Origin: Gemmatimonadota bacterium
GTDB lineage: Bacteria; Gemmatimonadota; Gemmatimonadetes; Gemmatimonadales; Gemmatimonadaceae
Direction: 5' to 3'
DNA length: 64,000 nucleotides
Assembly (NCBI GenBank): GCA_003155795.1
Contig: PMEM01000034.1
Location: 1-64,000 of the forward strand
Part shown: positions 27,734-35,034 of the stretch, piece by piece
How positions within the stretch are numbered: position 1 is the stretch's first letter
How the letters are laid out: each line of letters begins with the position of its first letter
The notes under the pieces: generated by a model
Seen by the model: the letters and a program-made list of their open reading frames with translations, nothing else
Told to the model about the DNA's origin: nothing
Database searches by the model: none
Program-made: the position numbers and the translations under genes

Positions 27734-28084
27734 GGTCAGGACGAAGGAATGAGAAAGATGCCCGAATGTGGAGCAGGCGCACATCTACGTCAATAGCAGT
27801 GTCCGTTCGTCTCCTATGAGGCCCGCCCGAGCGGGCGTTAGCAAGATTCGAGCTCCTTGACAGCATCGCCGAAACGGCCGAGTTTAACTCCGGCCAAGCG
27901 CCGCGCGGCGCGAGATCCCCATCCTGCGATCCCACCGGGTGCAACGCTCCCGTTCGGATGAAACCGCCATTGCAATCACGCACGAGAAAGATGGGCCGGA
28001 TTTTCATTTCCTCGGCGCTGGATCTTACGCGGATCAGTGAAACCGCGCGACGTCTAGCTCCTGGCGCGGCTGTCAAAGTCACGC
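27734..28084. other. Intergenic region with a GC hairpin
   Basis: A 351-base gap between the divergent M20 and DUF3883 genes. It holds a 6-bp hairpin GCCCGC-CCGA-GCGGGC at 27821-27836 without a T-run. One long minus-strand frame crosses it but lacks codon structure or motifs. Promoters for both genes should be here, but no clear sigma70 pair was found. Confidence 0.45.
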
Positions 28085-28927
28085 ATGTCTGACGACTGGT
28101 CTCCGGAAGAAGTTGCCGCGACTGTCGCGGACTACTTCGTCATGCTCGAGCATCAGTTCCTGAAGCAGTCTTTCAACAAGCGCGAGCATAATCGCTACCT
28201 CCAGACCATTTTGCGCGGTCGATCGGCTGGTGCAGTCGAGTTCAAGCATGCCAACATCAGTGCAATCCTCATCGAGATTGGCTTCCCCTACGTCGAGGGT
28301 TACAAGCCGCGCGGTAACTATCAGGAACTTCTGAAGGACGAGGTGGAGGTGTATCTCGGTCTGCACCCTGATATAGTTGCCATGGAGCAAGTGATCGTTG
28401 ACGCGCCGGCCCTTGATTTCCCGGAACTGATCACGACCGACGATATCTTCGTCCCCGCACCTGCGCGCAAGCGAACGCGTGCCACCTATGAAAAGCGTCA
28501 GCCGATATCACCTATTCTGCGCAACGTGAACTACCTGGAGCGCGAGGCACGCAATGCGTCGCTGGGTCTCGCTGGTGAGAGGTTTGTGCTCGATGTGGAG
28601 CATCGACGACTGTGGGAGCTCGGTCTCAGATCGCTCGCCGAGCGTATCGAGCACGTGGCAAAAACTCAAGGTGATGATCTTGGATACGATATTGTTTCCT
28701 ACGATGAGAACGGTCGGGAGCGACTGATAGAGGTGAAGACGACGGCTTTCGGATCGATGACGCCGTTCTTTGCGTCGGCAAAAGAAGTATCGGTGTCGGA
28801 CACTCGCGAAGAATTTCATCTCTATCGTGTCTTCAAATTCCGGGAGACTCCAAGGATCTTCTCGCTACCGGGGCCGCTTCGGAAATCTTGCACGCTGGAT
28901 CCGGTGCAATTTCGCGCCACGTTATGA
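28085..28927 (+). CDS. DUF3883 domain protein, PD-(D/E)xK nuclease-like
   Basis: 280 residues. The N-terminal about 75 residues (EEVAATVADYFVMLEHQF, then HNRYLQTIL and FKHANISAILIEIG) and the middle linker are followed by a conserved block LEREARNASLGLAGERFVL. The DUF3883 domain (about 165-270) holds GDDLGYDIVSY and LIEVKTT, which match the D and ExK positions of restriction-like endonucleases. DUF3883 domains occur in restriction and defence proteins. The gene stands alone, next to an orphan antitoxin and an AbiE pair. A partly deleted paralogue lies at 13109-13482. Restriction activity is inferred, not established. Confidence 0.85.
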   Translation: MSDDWSPEEVAATVADYFVMLEHQFLKQSFNKREHNRYLQTILRGRSAGAVEFKHANISAILIEIGFPYVEGYKPRGNYQELLKDEVEVYLGLHPDIVAMEQVIVDAPALDFPELITTDDIFVPAPARKRTRATYEKRQPISPILRNVNYLEREARNASLGLAGERFVLDVEHRRLWELGLRSLAERIEHVAKTQGDDLGYDIVSYDENGRERLIEVKTTAFGSMTPFFASAKEVSVSDTREEFHLYRVFKFRETPRIFSLPGPLRKSCTLDPVQFRATL

Positions 28928-29006
28928 GGTGGTGCAGGTAGAGATGCGGCATGGGACCACAAACCAATCCCGAACGGTGCCACATCGCCCGATTGTGCAA
29001 TTGCGG

Positions 29007-29327
29007 CTACAGTCCCAACTCCGAATGCGATCCCATGCGAACGAGTTGTAACGTGTTCGAGTCAGGCGAGTCTCCGTGCAGATCTGCCATCAACTCACCT
29101 ACATCGTCGAATCTGGCCAGCTTGCCAGCGCGGGCTTCTTTCATAGCTGCGATGGTGGCAGGATTGGGAATTAACGGCTCAAACGGCAGCGCCTTTTCCT
29201 GTGCCACCCTCGTCAGGAGCAGCCTGACTGCGTCCGACACTGTTAGCCCAATCGCGGCCAGGACCGCAGCCGCCTCTTCCTTCACGGCAGCATCTATACG
29301 GGTTTGAATTAGTTGATTTGCGGCCAT
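29007..29327 (-). CDS. RelB/DinJ-family antitoxin without a toxin gene
   Basis: 106 residues from ATG 29327. The start AANQLIQTRIDAAVKEEAAAVLAAIGLTVSDAVRLLLTR (shown in parts) is the ribbon-helix-helix of DinJ antitoxins, followed by KALPFEP and a longer than usual acidic tail. In the family a YafQ/RelE-type toxin gene overlaps the 3' end. Here only 79 bases separate this stop from the convergent DUF3883 gene, so no toxin fits. An in-frame ATG at 29354 lies inside the palindrome. It may be an orphan regulator or antidote to an unlinked toxin. Confidence 0.8.
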   Translation of the reverse strand: MAANQLIQTRIDAAVKEEAAAVLAAIGLTVSDAVRLLLTRVAQEKALPFEPLIPNPATIAAMKEARAGKLARFDDVGELMADLHGDSPDSNTLQLVRMGSHSELGL

Positions 29328-29348
29328 CGCGACGAATCCGTTTGAGGT

Positions 29349-29369
29349 CTGCATTACAATGTAATGCAG
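29349..29369. promoter_or_regulatory. Perfect 9-bp inverted repeat upstream of the antitoxin
   Basis: CTGCATTAC (29349-29357), spacer AAT, GTAATGCAG (29361-29369). It lies 22 bases before the antitoxin start codon at 29327. RelB/DinJ proteins repress their own promoters through such palindromes, so this is a likely autoregulatory operator. The symmetry is exact; the function is inferred. Confidence 0.6.
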
Positions 29370-29505
29370 GGCTGCCAATCTGACCAGTCGAGATCTCCGC
29401 TGGCGACGCGAAGCGGTGGCCGGAGACAGGGGCCTCCTCGTCGGACAGGAGCAGGATCCAAGGCATCGATGCCGGCATTTCGCGTCAGCACGGTAGGGAA
29501 TAACC

Positions 29506-29523
29506 GTGTCCAGATGTTGACAC
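29506..29523 (+). promoter_or_regulatory. Candidate abiE promoter/operator
   Basis: GTGTC and GACAC form a 5-bp inverted repeat with an 8-base spacer, and TTGACA (29517-29522) overlaps its right arm. A very AT-rich run follows at 29524-29540, just before the abiEi start at 29552. AbiEi proteins bind inverted repeats in their own promoter. No -10 at proper spacing from TTGACA can be named, so this is tentative. Confidence 0.3.
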
Positions 29524-29551
29524 TTATATATAACTATATACGTTTCCACAC

Positions 29552-30157
29552 ATGCCAATCGACCCGCATTCCCGCATCATGGCCCTCGCCGACCGTAAGA
29601 GCGTGCTCACAGCGGGTGACATAGCGCGCGGCGGTATCCATAGCCAGCAGCTTACCCGCATGGTTCAGTCCGGAGTGCTGGAGCGGCTCGCTCGCGGTCA
29701 GTATCGTCTTGTAAACTCCCCCATCAGCGAGAATCACGGTCTCGTGATGGCGTCCCGCGCCGTGCCGAGGGGCGTGATCTGTCTGCTCTCGGCGCTCAGC
29801 TTTCACGGGATCGGTACCCAGCTGCCGGCAGACATCTGGATCGCGATACCGCGTGGCACGCGAACCCCGACGATAGATCAACCCCCGCTTCACATTGTGC
29901 ACTTCAGCGCCGCCGCCTTCACAGCCGGCATACAACACCATCGCCTCGAAGGAATCACCGTGCCGGTTTACAGCGTTGCCAAGACACTGGCGGATCTTTT
30001 CAAATTTCGGAATCAGATCGGTATTGACGTCGCAATCGAAGCGCTTCGGGAAGCATGGCGCGACCGCCGCTTCCGGATGGACGCGCTTGACGACGCGGCT
30101 ATAGCGTGCCGAGTGGAGCGTGTGATGCGACCGTATATAGAAGCGATCGTGTCATGA
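29552..30157 (+). CDS. abiEi: AbiEi-type antitoxin/transcriptional regulator
   Basis: 201 residues. The N-terminal winged helix (LTAGDIARGGIHSQQLTRMV, then GVLERLARGQYRL) is followed by the AbiEi antitoxin domain (ICLLSALSFHGI, WIAIPRGTRTP, VYSVAKTLADLFKFR, DVAIEALREAW). In type IV AbiE systems this protein represses the operon and counters the AbiEii nucleotidyltransferase. Start ATG 29552 has no clear Shine-Dalgarno site; an alternative ATG at 29579 keeps the whole fold. The stop overlaps the abiEii start (ATGA). Confidence 0.9.
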   Translation: MPIDPHSRIMALADRKSVLTAGDIARGGIHSQQLTRMVQSGVLERLARGQYRLVNSPISENHGLVMASRAVPRGVICLLSALSFHGIGTQLPADIWIAIPRGTRTPTIDQPPLHIVHFSAAAFTAGIQHHRLEGITVPVYSVAKTLADLFKFRNQIGIDVAIEALREAWRDRRFRMDALDDAAIACRVERVMRPYIEAIVS

Positions 30158-31071
30158 CGCACGTGACTCAAGGCATCGCGATGTCAGTACAGACGCGACT
30201 GGTGAAGCATGCGAAGGTCATCGACGTCGATCCAAATCTTGTTCTCGCACGATATGCCACGGAGCGATTGCTATATCGGTTGTCACGCTCACCTTACGTG
30301 GACCAATTCGTCCTCAAAGGCGCGCTGCTACTCGCGGTATGGCTCGGCGAGACGATTCGTCCCACCCGGGATGCAGACCTTCTCGGGCTCGGGACACCGG
30401 ACGCGAACGATCTCGCGACGATCTTCACGGCAATCTGTGTGGTCGTGGTAGAGCCTGACGGTATATTGTTCGACACGGACTCAATTCGCGTCGCGGCGAT
30501 CCGACCGGAGGACGCGTACGGTGGACACCGGATCACCATGGTAGCTCACCTCGGCACCGCGCTGCTCCGTGTACAGGTCGATGTCGGGATTGGCGACGCA
30601 GTGACACCAGAACCCGAGTGGCTCGACTATCCAAGCATGCTCGACTTACCTCTTCCTCGTCTCCGCGCATACCAAGCCGAAACTGCAATTGCGGAAAAGG
30701 TTCACGCGATGGTCGTGTTAGGTAGGAACAACAGTCGTATGAAGGACTTCTTCGATTTGCAAGCGCTCGCAGTGCTCAATTCTTTTGACGGCCGTGTGCT
30801 TTCAGCCTCCATGCGAAACACATTCGCACGCCGAGGCACCACAATTCCGTCGGAACTGCCGGTAGCGTTCACAACGGAATTCGCAGAAATCGATGGCAAG
30901 CGCGCGCAATGGATTGGATTCCTTCGTCGGAATCGCCTGATGAATGCACCTACTGAACTCAGCACCGTTGTGGAAGCGATTGGGGCATTCGTACTGCCAG
31001 TGCTGATCGCTTTACGCGATGAGGTACCATACCAGCGTCGATGGCCAGCGGGTGGGCCATGGATGGAATAA
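30154..31071 (+). CDS. abiEii: AbiEii-type nucleotidyltransferase toxin
   Basis: 305 residues. The nucleotidyltransferase core shows FVLKGALLLAVW and then RPTRDADLLG with the catalytic Asp-x-Asp. A later EKVHAMVVLGRNNSRMKDFFDL is the second conserved block of AbiEii. Known members block growth by nucleotidyl transfer, some of them to tRNA. ATG 30154 overlaps the antitoxin stop in ATGA, the usual coupling; ATG 30181 is an alternative. Both catalytic motifs look intact, so the module is probably functional. Confidence 0.9.
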   Translation: MTHVTQGIAMSVQTRLVKHAKVIDVDPNLVLARYATERLLYRLSRSPYVDQFVLKGALLLAVWLGETIRPTRDADLLGLGTPDANDLATIFTAICVVVVEPDGILFDTDSIRVAAIRPEDAYGGHRITMVAHLGTALLRVQVDVGIGDAVTPEPEWLDYPSMLDLPLPRLRAYQAETAIAEKVHAMVVLGRNNSRMKDFFDLQALAVLNSFDGRVLSASMRNTFARRGTTIPSELPVAFTTEFAEIDGKRAQWIGFLRRNRLMNAPTELSTVVEAIGAFVLPVLIALRDEVPYQRRWPAGGPWME

Positions 31072-31084
31072 GGTAAACATATCA

Positions 31085-31585
31085 ATGACCATGTCGCAAT
31101 CTTCCGCTGGCAGTGAGCTTGCTTTCGTAGCCTGCGCTGCCGCGTTTCTTATCGCAGCAGCAGTCATCGCCACGCTATTGGGATTTACATCCGCAGTCAT
31201 CGTGCATGGGTGGTGGCTTGTCGCGTACCTCGGACTCGTCGGCGGCGTTGCGCAACTCATGCTCGGACCGGGCTTGTTCGCGCTCGGCAAACACAGCGGC
31301 AACGCAACAATCGAAATGCGACACAAGTTGCCGGCACTCGTGTTGTGGAATGTCGGCACAATCATCGTTGCGGCGGCAGATCTGGCAAGCTCGCCGATTG
31401 CTGTTCTTGGCGGTAGTGTGTTGCTGGTCGCTAGCCTTGGTCTCTTTTCCGTTGGACTACGTGACGTCAGACTGGCTACGCGACGCTCGATGTCCGGATG
31501 GGAGTGGTTGTACGCGTTTCTGCTGCTATTTCTTGGTGTGAGTGTCGTGATCGGTACGGTTCTCGGCTACAGAGGTCGAGGCTGA
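31085..31585 (+). CDS. Unknown membrane protein, about five membrane segments
   Basis: 166 residues, almost entirely hydrophobic. Segments include LAFVACAAAFLIAAAVIATL, WWLVAYLGLVGGVAQLML, LVLWNVGTIIVAAADLA, VLLVASLGLFSVGL and WLYAFLLLFLGVSVVIGTVL. ATG 31085 is preceded by GGAATAAGG about 9 bases away; it lies 13 bases after abiEii. I do not recognise a family with certainty. A toxin-linked role is possible only by position. Confidence 0.65.
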   Translation: MTMSQSSAGSELAFVACAAAFLIAAAVIATLLGFTSAVIVHGWWLVAYLGLVGGVAQLMLGPGLFALGKHSGNATIEMRHKLPALVLWNVGTIIVAAADLASSPIAVLGGSVLLVASLGLFSVGLRDVRLATRRSMSGWEWLYAFLLLFLGVSVVIGTVLGYRGRG

Positions 31586-31709
31586 CGGTGCCTGCAATCG
31601 GGGTATTTCATACTGTGTTGGGATGAGAAAGATGCACACGACGGCCGCGCGTGAACACACTCGCGGGGGATGAGACTGCGATATCTTTATCAACAAAATT
31701 CTCATACCA

Positions 31710-32573
31710 ATGAACACACTTTCCAACACTACCTTCTCTCTCGCCGACGACCTCACCGTCACCCGCATCGGCTATGGCGCGATGCAACTCGCGGGTCCGC
31801 ATGTGTTCGGGCCGCCGACTGACCGCGACGCTGCCGTGGCTATACTGCGCGAAGTCGTCGAATTGGGCATCACACACATCGATACCGCCGATTACTACGG
31901 TCCGACGATCACCAACCAGATCATCAAGGAAGCGTTGCATCCCTACCCTGACGATCTGCACATCGTGACGAAGGTCGGAGCGTTGCGCGACGCAAAAGGT
32001 GGCTGGCCGCACGCACTCGCTCCGGAGCAACTGCGCAAGGCGGTTTACGATAATCTGACCAACCTCGGACTCGATGCACTCGACGTGGTCAACCTACGCG
32101 TCGGTGGATACAATCGCCCTGATCCAGGCTCCATCGCCGAATCTTTCACGGCGCTGGCACAACTGCAGCAGGAAGGCGTGATCAAGCACCTCGGTCTGAG
32201 CACGGTCAACGCCGAACAGATCGCCGAGGCACAGGAGATAGCGCCGATTGTCTGTGTGCAGAACTTCTACAACATCGCCAATCGCGACGACGATGCCCTT
32301 ATCGATTCGCTCGCCGCGCAGCGTATTGCCTACGTGCCGTACTTCCCGCTCGGCGGCTTCTCACCGCTGCAGTCCGACACTCTGCACTCCGTTGCAAAGC
32401 GCCTGAGCAGCACGCCGATTGCCGTCGCGCTAGCCTGGCTTTTGCAGCGTTCACCGAACATCCTGCTTATTCCCGGCACCTCGTCGGTCGCCCACCTCCG
32501 CGAGAATGTCGCAGGAGCACTACGGGCTCTTCCAGCCGATGCGCTCGCCGAGTTGAATAGCATAGCCGGATGA
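31710..32573 (+). CDS. Aldo/keto reductase family oxidoreductase
   Basis: 287 residues, a TIM-barrel NADPH-dependent reductase. The catalytic tetrad can be placed: Asp in THIDTADYYGP, its second Tyr, and Lys in IVTKVGA. The usual histidine position reads NLRVGG and lacks His, as in some AKR subfamilies. C-terminal cofactor motif LLIPGTSSVAHLREN is present. The style is that of the YdbC-like AKRs. It stands alone and ends in a hairpin. Substrate unknown. Confidence 0.9.
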   Translation: MNTLSNTTFSLADDLTVTRIGYGAMQLAGPHVFGPPTDRDAAVAILREVVELGITHIDTADYYGPTITNQIIKEALHPYPDDLHIVTKVGALRDAKGGWPHALAPEQLRKAVYDNLTNLGLDALDVVNLRVGGYNRPDPGSIAESFTALAQLQQEGVIKHLGLSTVNAEQIAEAQEIAPIVCVQNFYNIANRDDDALIDSLAAQRIAYVPYFPLGGFSPLQSDTLHSVAKRLSSTPIAVALAWLLQRSPNILLIPGTSSVAHLRENVAGALRALPADALAELNSIAG

Positions 32574-32584
32574 CGACAACATGG

Positions 32585-32604
32585 ATCCCCGCTTTCGCGG
32601 GGAT
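32585..32604 (+). repeat. 8-bp GC hairpin after the aldo/keto reductase gene
   Basis: ATCCCCGC, loop TTTC, GCGGGGAT, starting 12 bases after the stop codon. The stem is perfect but no T-run follows. The sequence CCCCGCTTTCGCGGGG is a dispersed intergenic element in many genomes, so it may be a repeat serving as a weak terminator or mRNA 3' protector. Confidence 0.55.
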
Positions 32605-32666
32605 GACGGCGGGTGCGACAATTGCGCGTGACTTTCAAGCTGCACTACGTGTAATTTTCCTGCTAT

Positions 32667-33230
32667 ATGACACTGACTGACGAAACACTCCGGCCCGGTG
32701 ACGCCCTGGTCGTAGTCGATGTGCAAAAGGACTTCTGTCCTGGCGGCGCGCTGGCTATCGACGGTGGCGACGAGGTCATTCCAGTTCTCAACCGCTGGAT
32801 CGACGCCGCCGTTGCTGCGAATGTGCCGGTATACGCGTCGCGCGATTGGCACCCTGCTGACCATATCAGCTTCAAACAGCGAGGTGGGTTATGGCCACCG
32901 CATTGCGTTCAGGACAGCGACGGCGCGAGTTTTCATCCGGAGCTGAGATTACCGGAGTCGACTGTCAAGATCACAAAGGGCGTGCGATTCGATCAGGATC
33001 AGAATTCCGTATTCGACCAGACGGGTCTTGCTACGCGGTTGCGCCACGATGGCGTCAAGCGATTGTTCGTTGGCGGGCTCGCCGAGGATGTGTGTGTGCT
33101 TGCGTCTGTACTCGACGGGCGCAGAGCTGGTTTCGACGTGGTATTGATTCCGGATGCAACGCGCCCCGTAACCGTGGACGGCGGCGAAAAGGCGCGTCGA
33201 GAAATGCGGGACGCCGGCGCAAAATTGTGA
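32667..33230 (+). CDS. pncA: Nicotinamidase/pyrazinamidase
   Basis: 187 residues. The isochorismatase-fold amidase converts nicotinamide to nicotinate for NAD salvage. The catalytic triad is visible: Asp18 in VVVDVQKDF, Lys104 in KITKG and Cys143 in AEDVCVLAS. The metal site DWHPADH gives D60, H62 and H66. Family members usually have T-D-Y/F-C before the nucleophile; here it is E-D-V-C, a mild deviation. It converges on the unknown minus-strand gene 22 bases away. Confidence 0.93.
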   Translation: MTLTDETLRPGDALVVVDVQKDFCPGGALAIDGGDEVIPVLNRWIDAAVAANVPVYASRDWHPADHISFKQRGGLWPPHCVQDSDGASFHPELRLPESTVKITKGVRFDQDQNSVFDQTGLATRLRHDGVKRLFVGGLAEDVCVLASVLDGRRAGFDVVLIPDATRPVTVDGGEKARREMRDAGAKL

Positions 33231-33252
33231 ACGACTGATCGGTCGCCGGAAA

Positions 33253-33684
33253 CTATTCGATTGAACCAGCGTCGTCAGCATTCGGTGAACGTTCGATTCT
33301 GTCTTCGATCTCGTCGAAGAACAGAGCTTCCAACTGTCGTTCGCGCGCGCGTGCGCCGGGGCGGTCCGGATTGCGGGTTCCCCCGGGATGTGCCACGCCC
33401 TGAATGATCGGTCCGCCGAGGGGCTCGCTAGGGTGGTGTCGGGTTGCACGACCCTCGCCGGGGTTCGCCACCGCTTCCGCATAGCGCTGCGCCTTGACGC
33501 GCAGTTCATCCAGGAAAGCTTCGAACGCTTCCTCACCCATGTCGTCGATGATGCTGGGGATCAAGCCCTTGATCAGCACCAGTCGTTCACCGGCGGACAC
33601 GTCGAGTGCGCCGAGGACAAGTTCGCGAATCGCCGTGTGATCGAGCCACGCGTAGAATGGGCTCTGCTGTGCATCGACAATCAT
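33253..33684 (-). CDS. Unknown 143-residue protein
   Basis: Start ATG 33684 (MIVDAQQSPF) has an excellent AGGAGGG site 8 bases upstream and a sigma70-like promoter further up. The first about 75 residues look folded: IRELVLGALDVSAGERLVLIKGL, then DDMGEEAFEAFLDELRVKA. The rest is polar, Pro/Gly/Arg-rich and probably disordered (HHPSEPLGGP, PGARARERQ). No family recognised and no membrane segment. It is transcribed away from transketolase and the flavoprotein's end. Clear expression signals argue that it is real. Confidence 0.65.
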   Translation of the reverse strand: MIVDAQQSPFYAWLDHTAIRELVLGALDVSAGERLVLIKGLIPSIIDDMGEEAFEAFLDELRVKAQRYAEAVANPGEGRATRHHPSEPLGGPIIQGVAHPGGTRNPDRPGARARERQLEALFFDEIEDRIERSPNADDAGSIE

Positions 33685-33729
33685 TGTGGAACCCTCCTGC
33701 TTTGGGAGTTCGTCCTTCTCGTTATAAGT

Positions 33730-33760
33730 ATTATATACCGCCTTGTCAGCGACGTGACAA
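33730..33760 (-). promoter_or_regulatory. Sigma70-like promoter for the 33253-33684 gene
   Basis: On the minus strand TTGTCA (33760-33755), a 17-base spacer and TATATA (33737-33732), with TATAAT overlapping at 33735-33730. It lies about 50 bases before the start codon. The match is one of the best sigma70-type pairs seen in the window. Confidence 0.55.
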
Positions 33761-33834
33761 CGGTGCAAGCCCTGGCCCGAGATCACCTTTCGCAGCGTTC
33801 GCAGCTGGCGCGATGGGCCGCACCCGCGTAACCG

Positions 33835-35028
33835 CTACGTCGGAAGTCGCCCTTCCCGGTCAGAACTGCGGATTAAAGTCGAAGAGCCGACCAGCCGCCT
33901 GGCTCCGTCCATCAGGCCGTAAAGATTCCAGGCCAACACGCCGCGCACTTGGCCTTCTTTCAGGTAATAGATCACGCCTTCCTTGCACGGCGTTTTCCAG
34001 TCGGTGATCATGTCGAGTCGAGAGTCCACTTCACCGACGGCTTCGTAGCCCATATCGAAGATGTCGGAGTAGAAGAACGGCAGATGGTCGTATGAGACAG
34101 TACGTCCGGCCATTGCTATACCCGCGTGCGCACCCATCGTATTGGCGCTATCCTCGTGCTCAACGCGACGCCATTCCTTCAGTGCAGGGTTGAGAATGCT
34201 GGCGACGTCGCCGGCTGCGTAGATGTCCGGATTGCTGGTGCGTAGAGATGCATCAACGCGAATGCCCTGGTCGACCGTGAGGCCGGCGGCCTGAGCCAGT
34301 TCCACATTCGGTTCAACGCCGACACCCGCGACAACACCGTCAACGATTACTTCACGCTCGGTTCCAGTCTGGCTATCGTGAACCGTCAGCACTGACTTTC
34401 CCGCACGCGATTCGCATCCGGTTACTTTCGCGTTGGCAACGACTTCAACTCCGCGTTTGCGATAAAGTACGTTAAGCGACATTCCGAGTTCAGCGGGATA
34501 CATGCGGCTCCCCACAAATTCATCGGGAAAGATCAACGTGACTTTCTTGCCGTTCATAGCGAGCGCAGCTGCGATCTCTGAGCCAATGAAGCCGCCGCCG
34601 ATAACGGCGAAGTGATCTCCATGCTCGGACATGCTGCGAAGCCGTTGGTAATCGTCCACTGTACGGAAGTAGATGATCTGATCCTGGCCAAATGAAAGAG
34701 CTCGCGTCCTGCAGCCGGTTGCGAGGAGCAACTTTTCGAAATCGTACACAGTACCCTGGTCGTCCGTGACACGCTTGCCGTGCGCGTCAAGCTCGCGCGC
34801 GGTCCGACCCTGGTGAAATGTCAGGCTGTCGCCAGCCGCTGCTCGCCAGATGCTATCGAAAGGCGCTCCCTTCCATAGCGCCTTTGATAACGGTGGACGG
34901 TTGTACGGCGGATTCGGCTCCGAAGCGATCACTCCAATGGAGCCAGTGAGATCCACCTCGCGGATTCCACCAATGGCAGCAGCGGCGGTCATTCCACCAC
35001 CGACGATCAGATATTTATAGCTCGGCAT
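33835..35028 (-). CDS. FAD/NAD(P)-dependent reductase (rubredoxin/ferredoxin reductase-like)
   Basis: 397 residues. FAD motif YLIVGGGMTAAAAI at the N-terminus, PYNRPPLSKALW, a NAD(P) motif FAVIGGGFIGSEIAAAL at about 140-155 and the second FAD motif IYAAGDVASI. There is no redox-active Cys pair, so it is of the ferredoxin-reductase/AIF type. Its gene starts 6 bases after the transketolase stop, so both are likely one transcript. It may reduce a ferredoxin or similar partner with NAD(P)H. It resembles the reductase half of the Rieske fusion at 42546-44135. Confidence 0.9.
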   Translation of the reverse strand: MPSYKYLIVGGGMTAAAAIGGIREVDLTGSIGVIASEPNPPYNRPPLSKALWKGAPFDSIWRAAAGDSLTFHQGRTARELDAHGKRVTDDQGTVYDFEKLLLATGCRTRALSFGQDQIIYFRTVDDYQRLRSMSEHGDHFAVIGGGFIGSEIAAALAMNGKKVTLIFPDEFVGSRMYPAELGMSLNVLYRKRGVEVVANAKVTGCESRAGKSVLTVHDSQTGTEREVIVDGVVAGVGVEPNVELAQAAGLTVDQGIRVDASLRTSNPDIYAAGDVASILNPALKEWRRVEHEDSANTMGAHAGIAMAGRTVSYDHLPFFYSDIFDMGYEAVGEVDSRLDMITDWKTPCKEGVIYYLKEGQVRGVLAWNLYGLMDGARRLVGSSTLIRSSDREGRLPT

Positions 35029-35034
35029 CGTGTT

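Noticed and set aside
32585-32604. Rho-independent terminator
   Set aside because: The stem is perfect but no T-run follows, so it is listed as a hairpin repeat.
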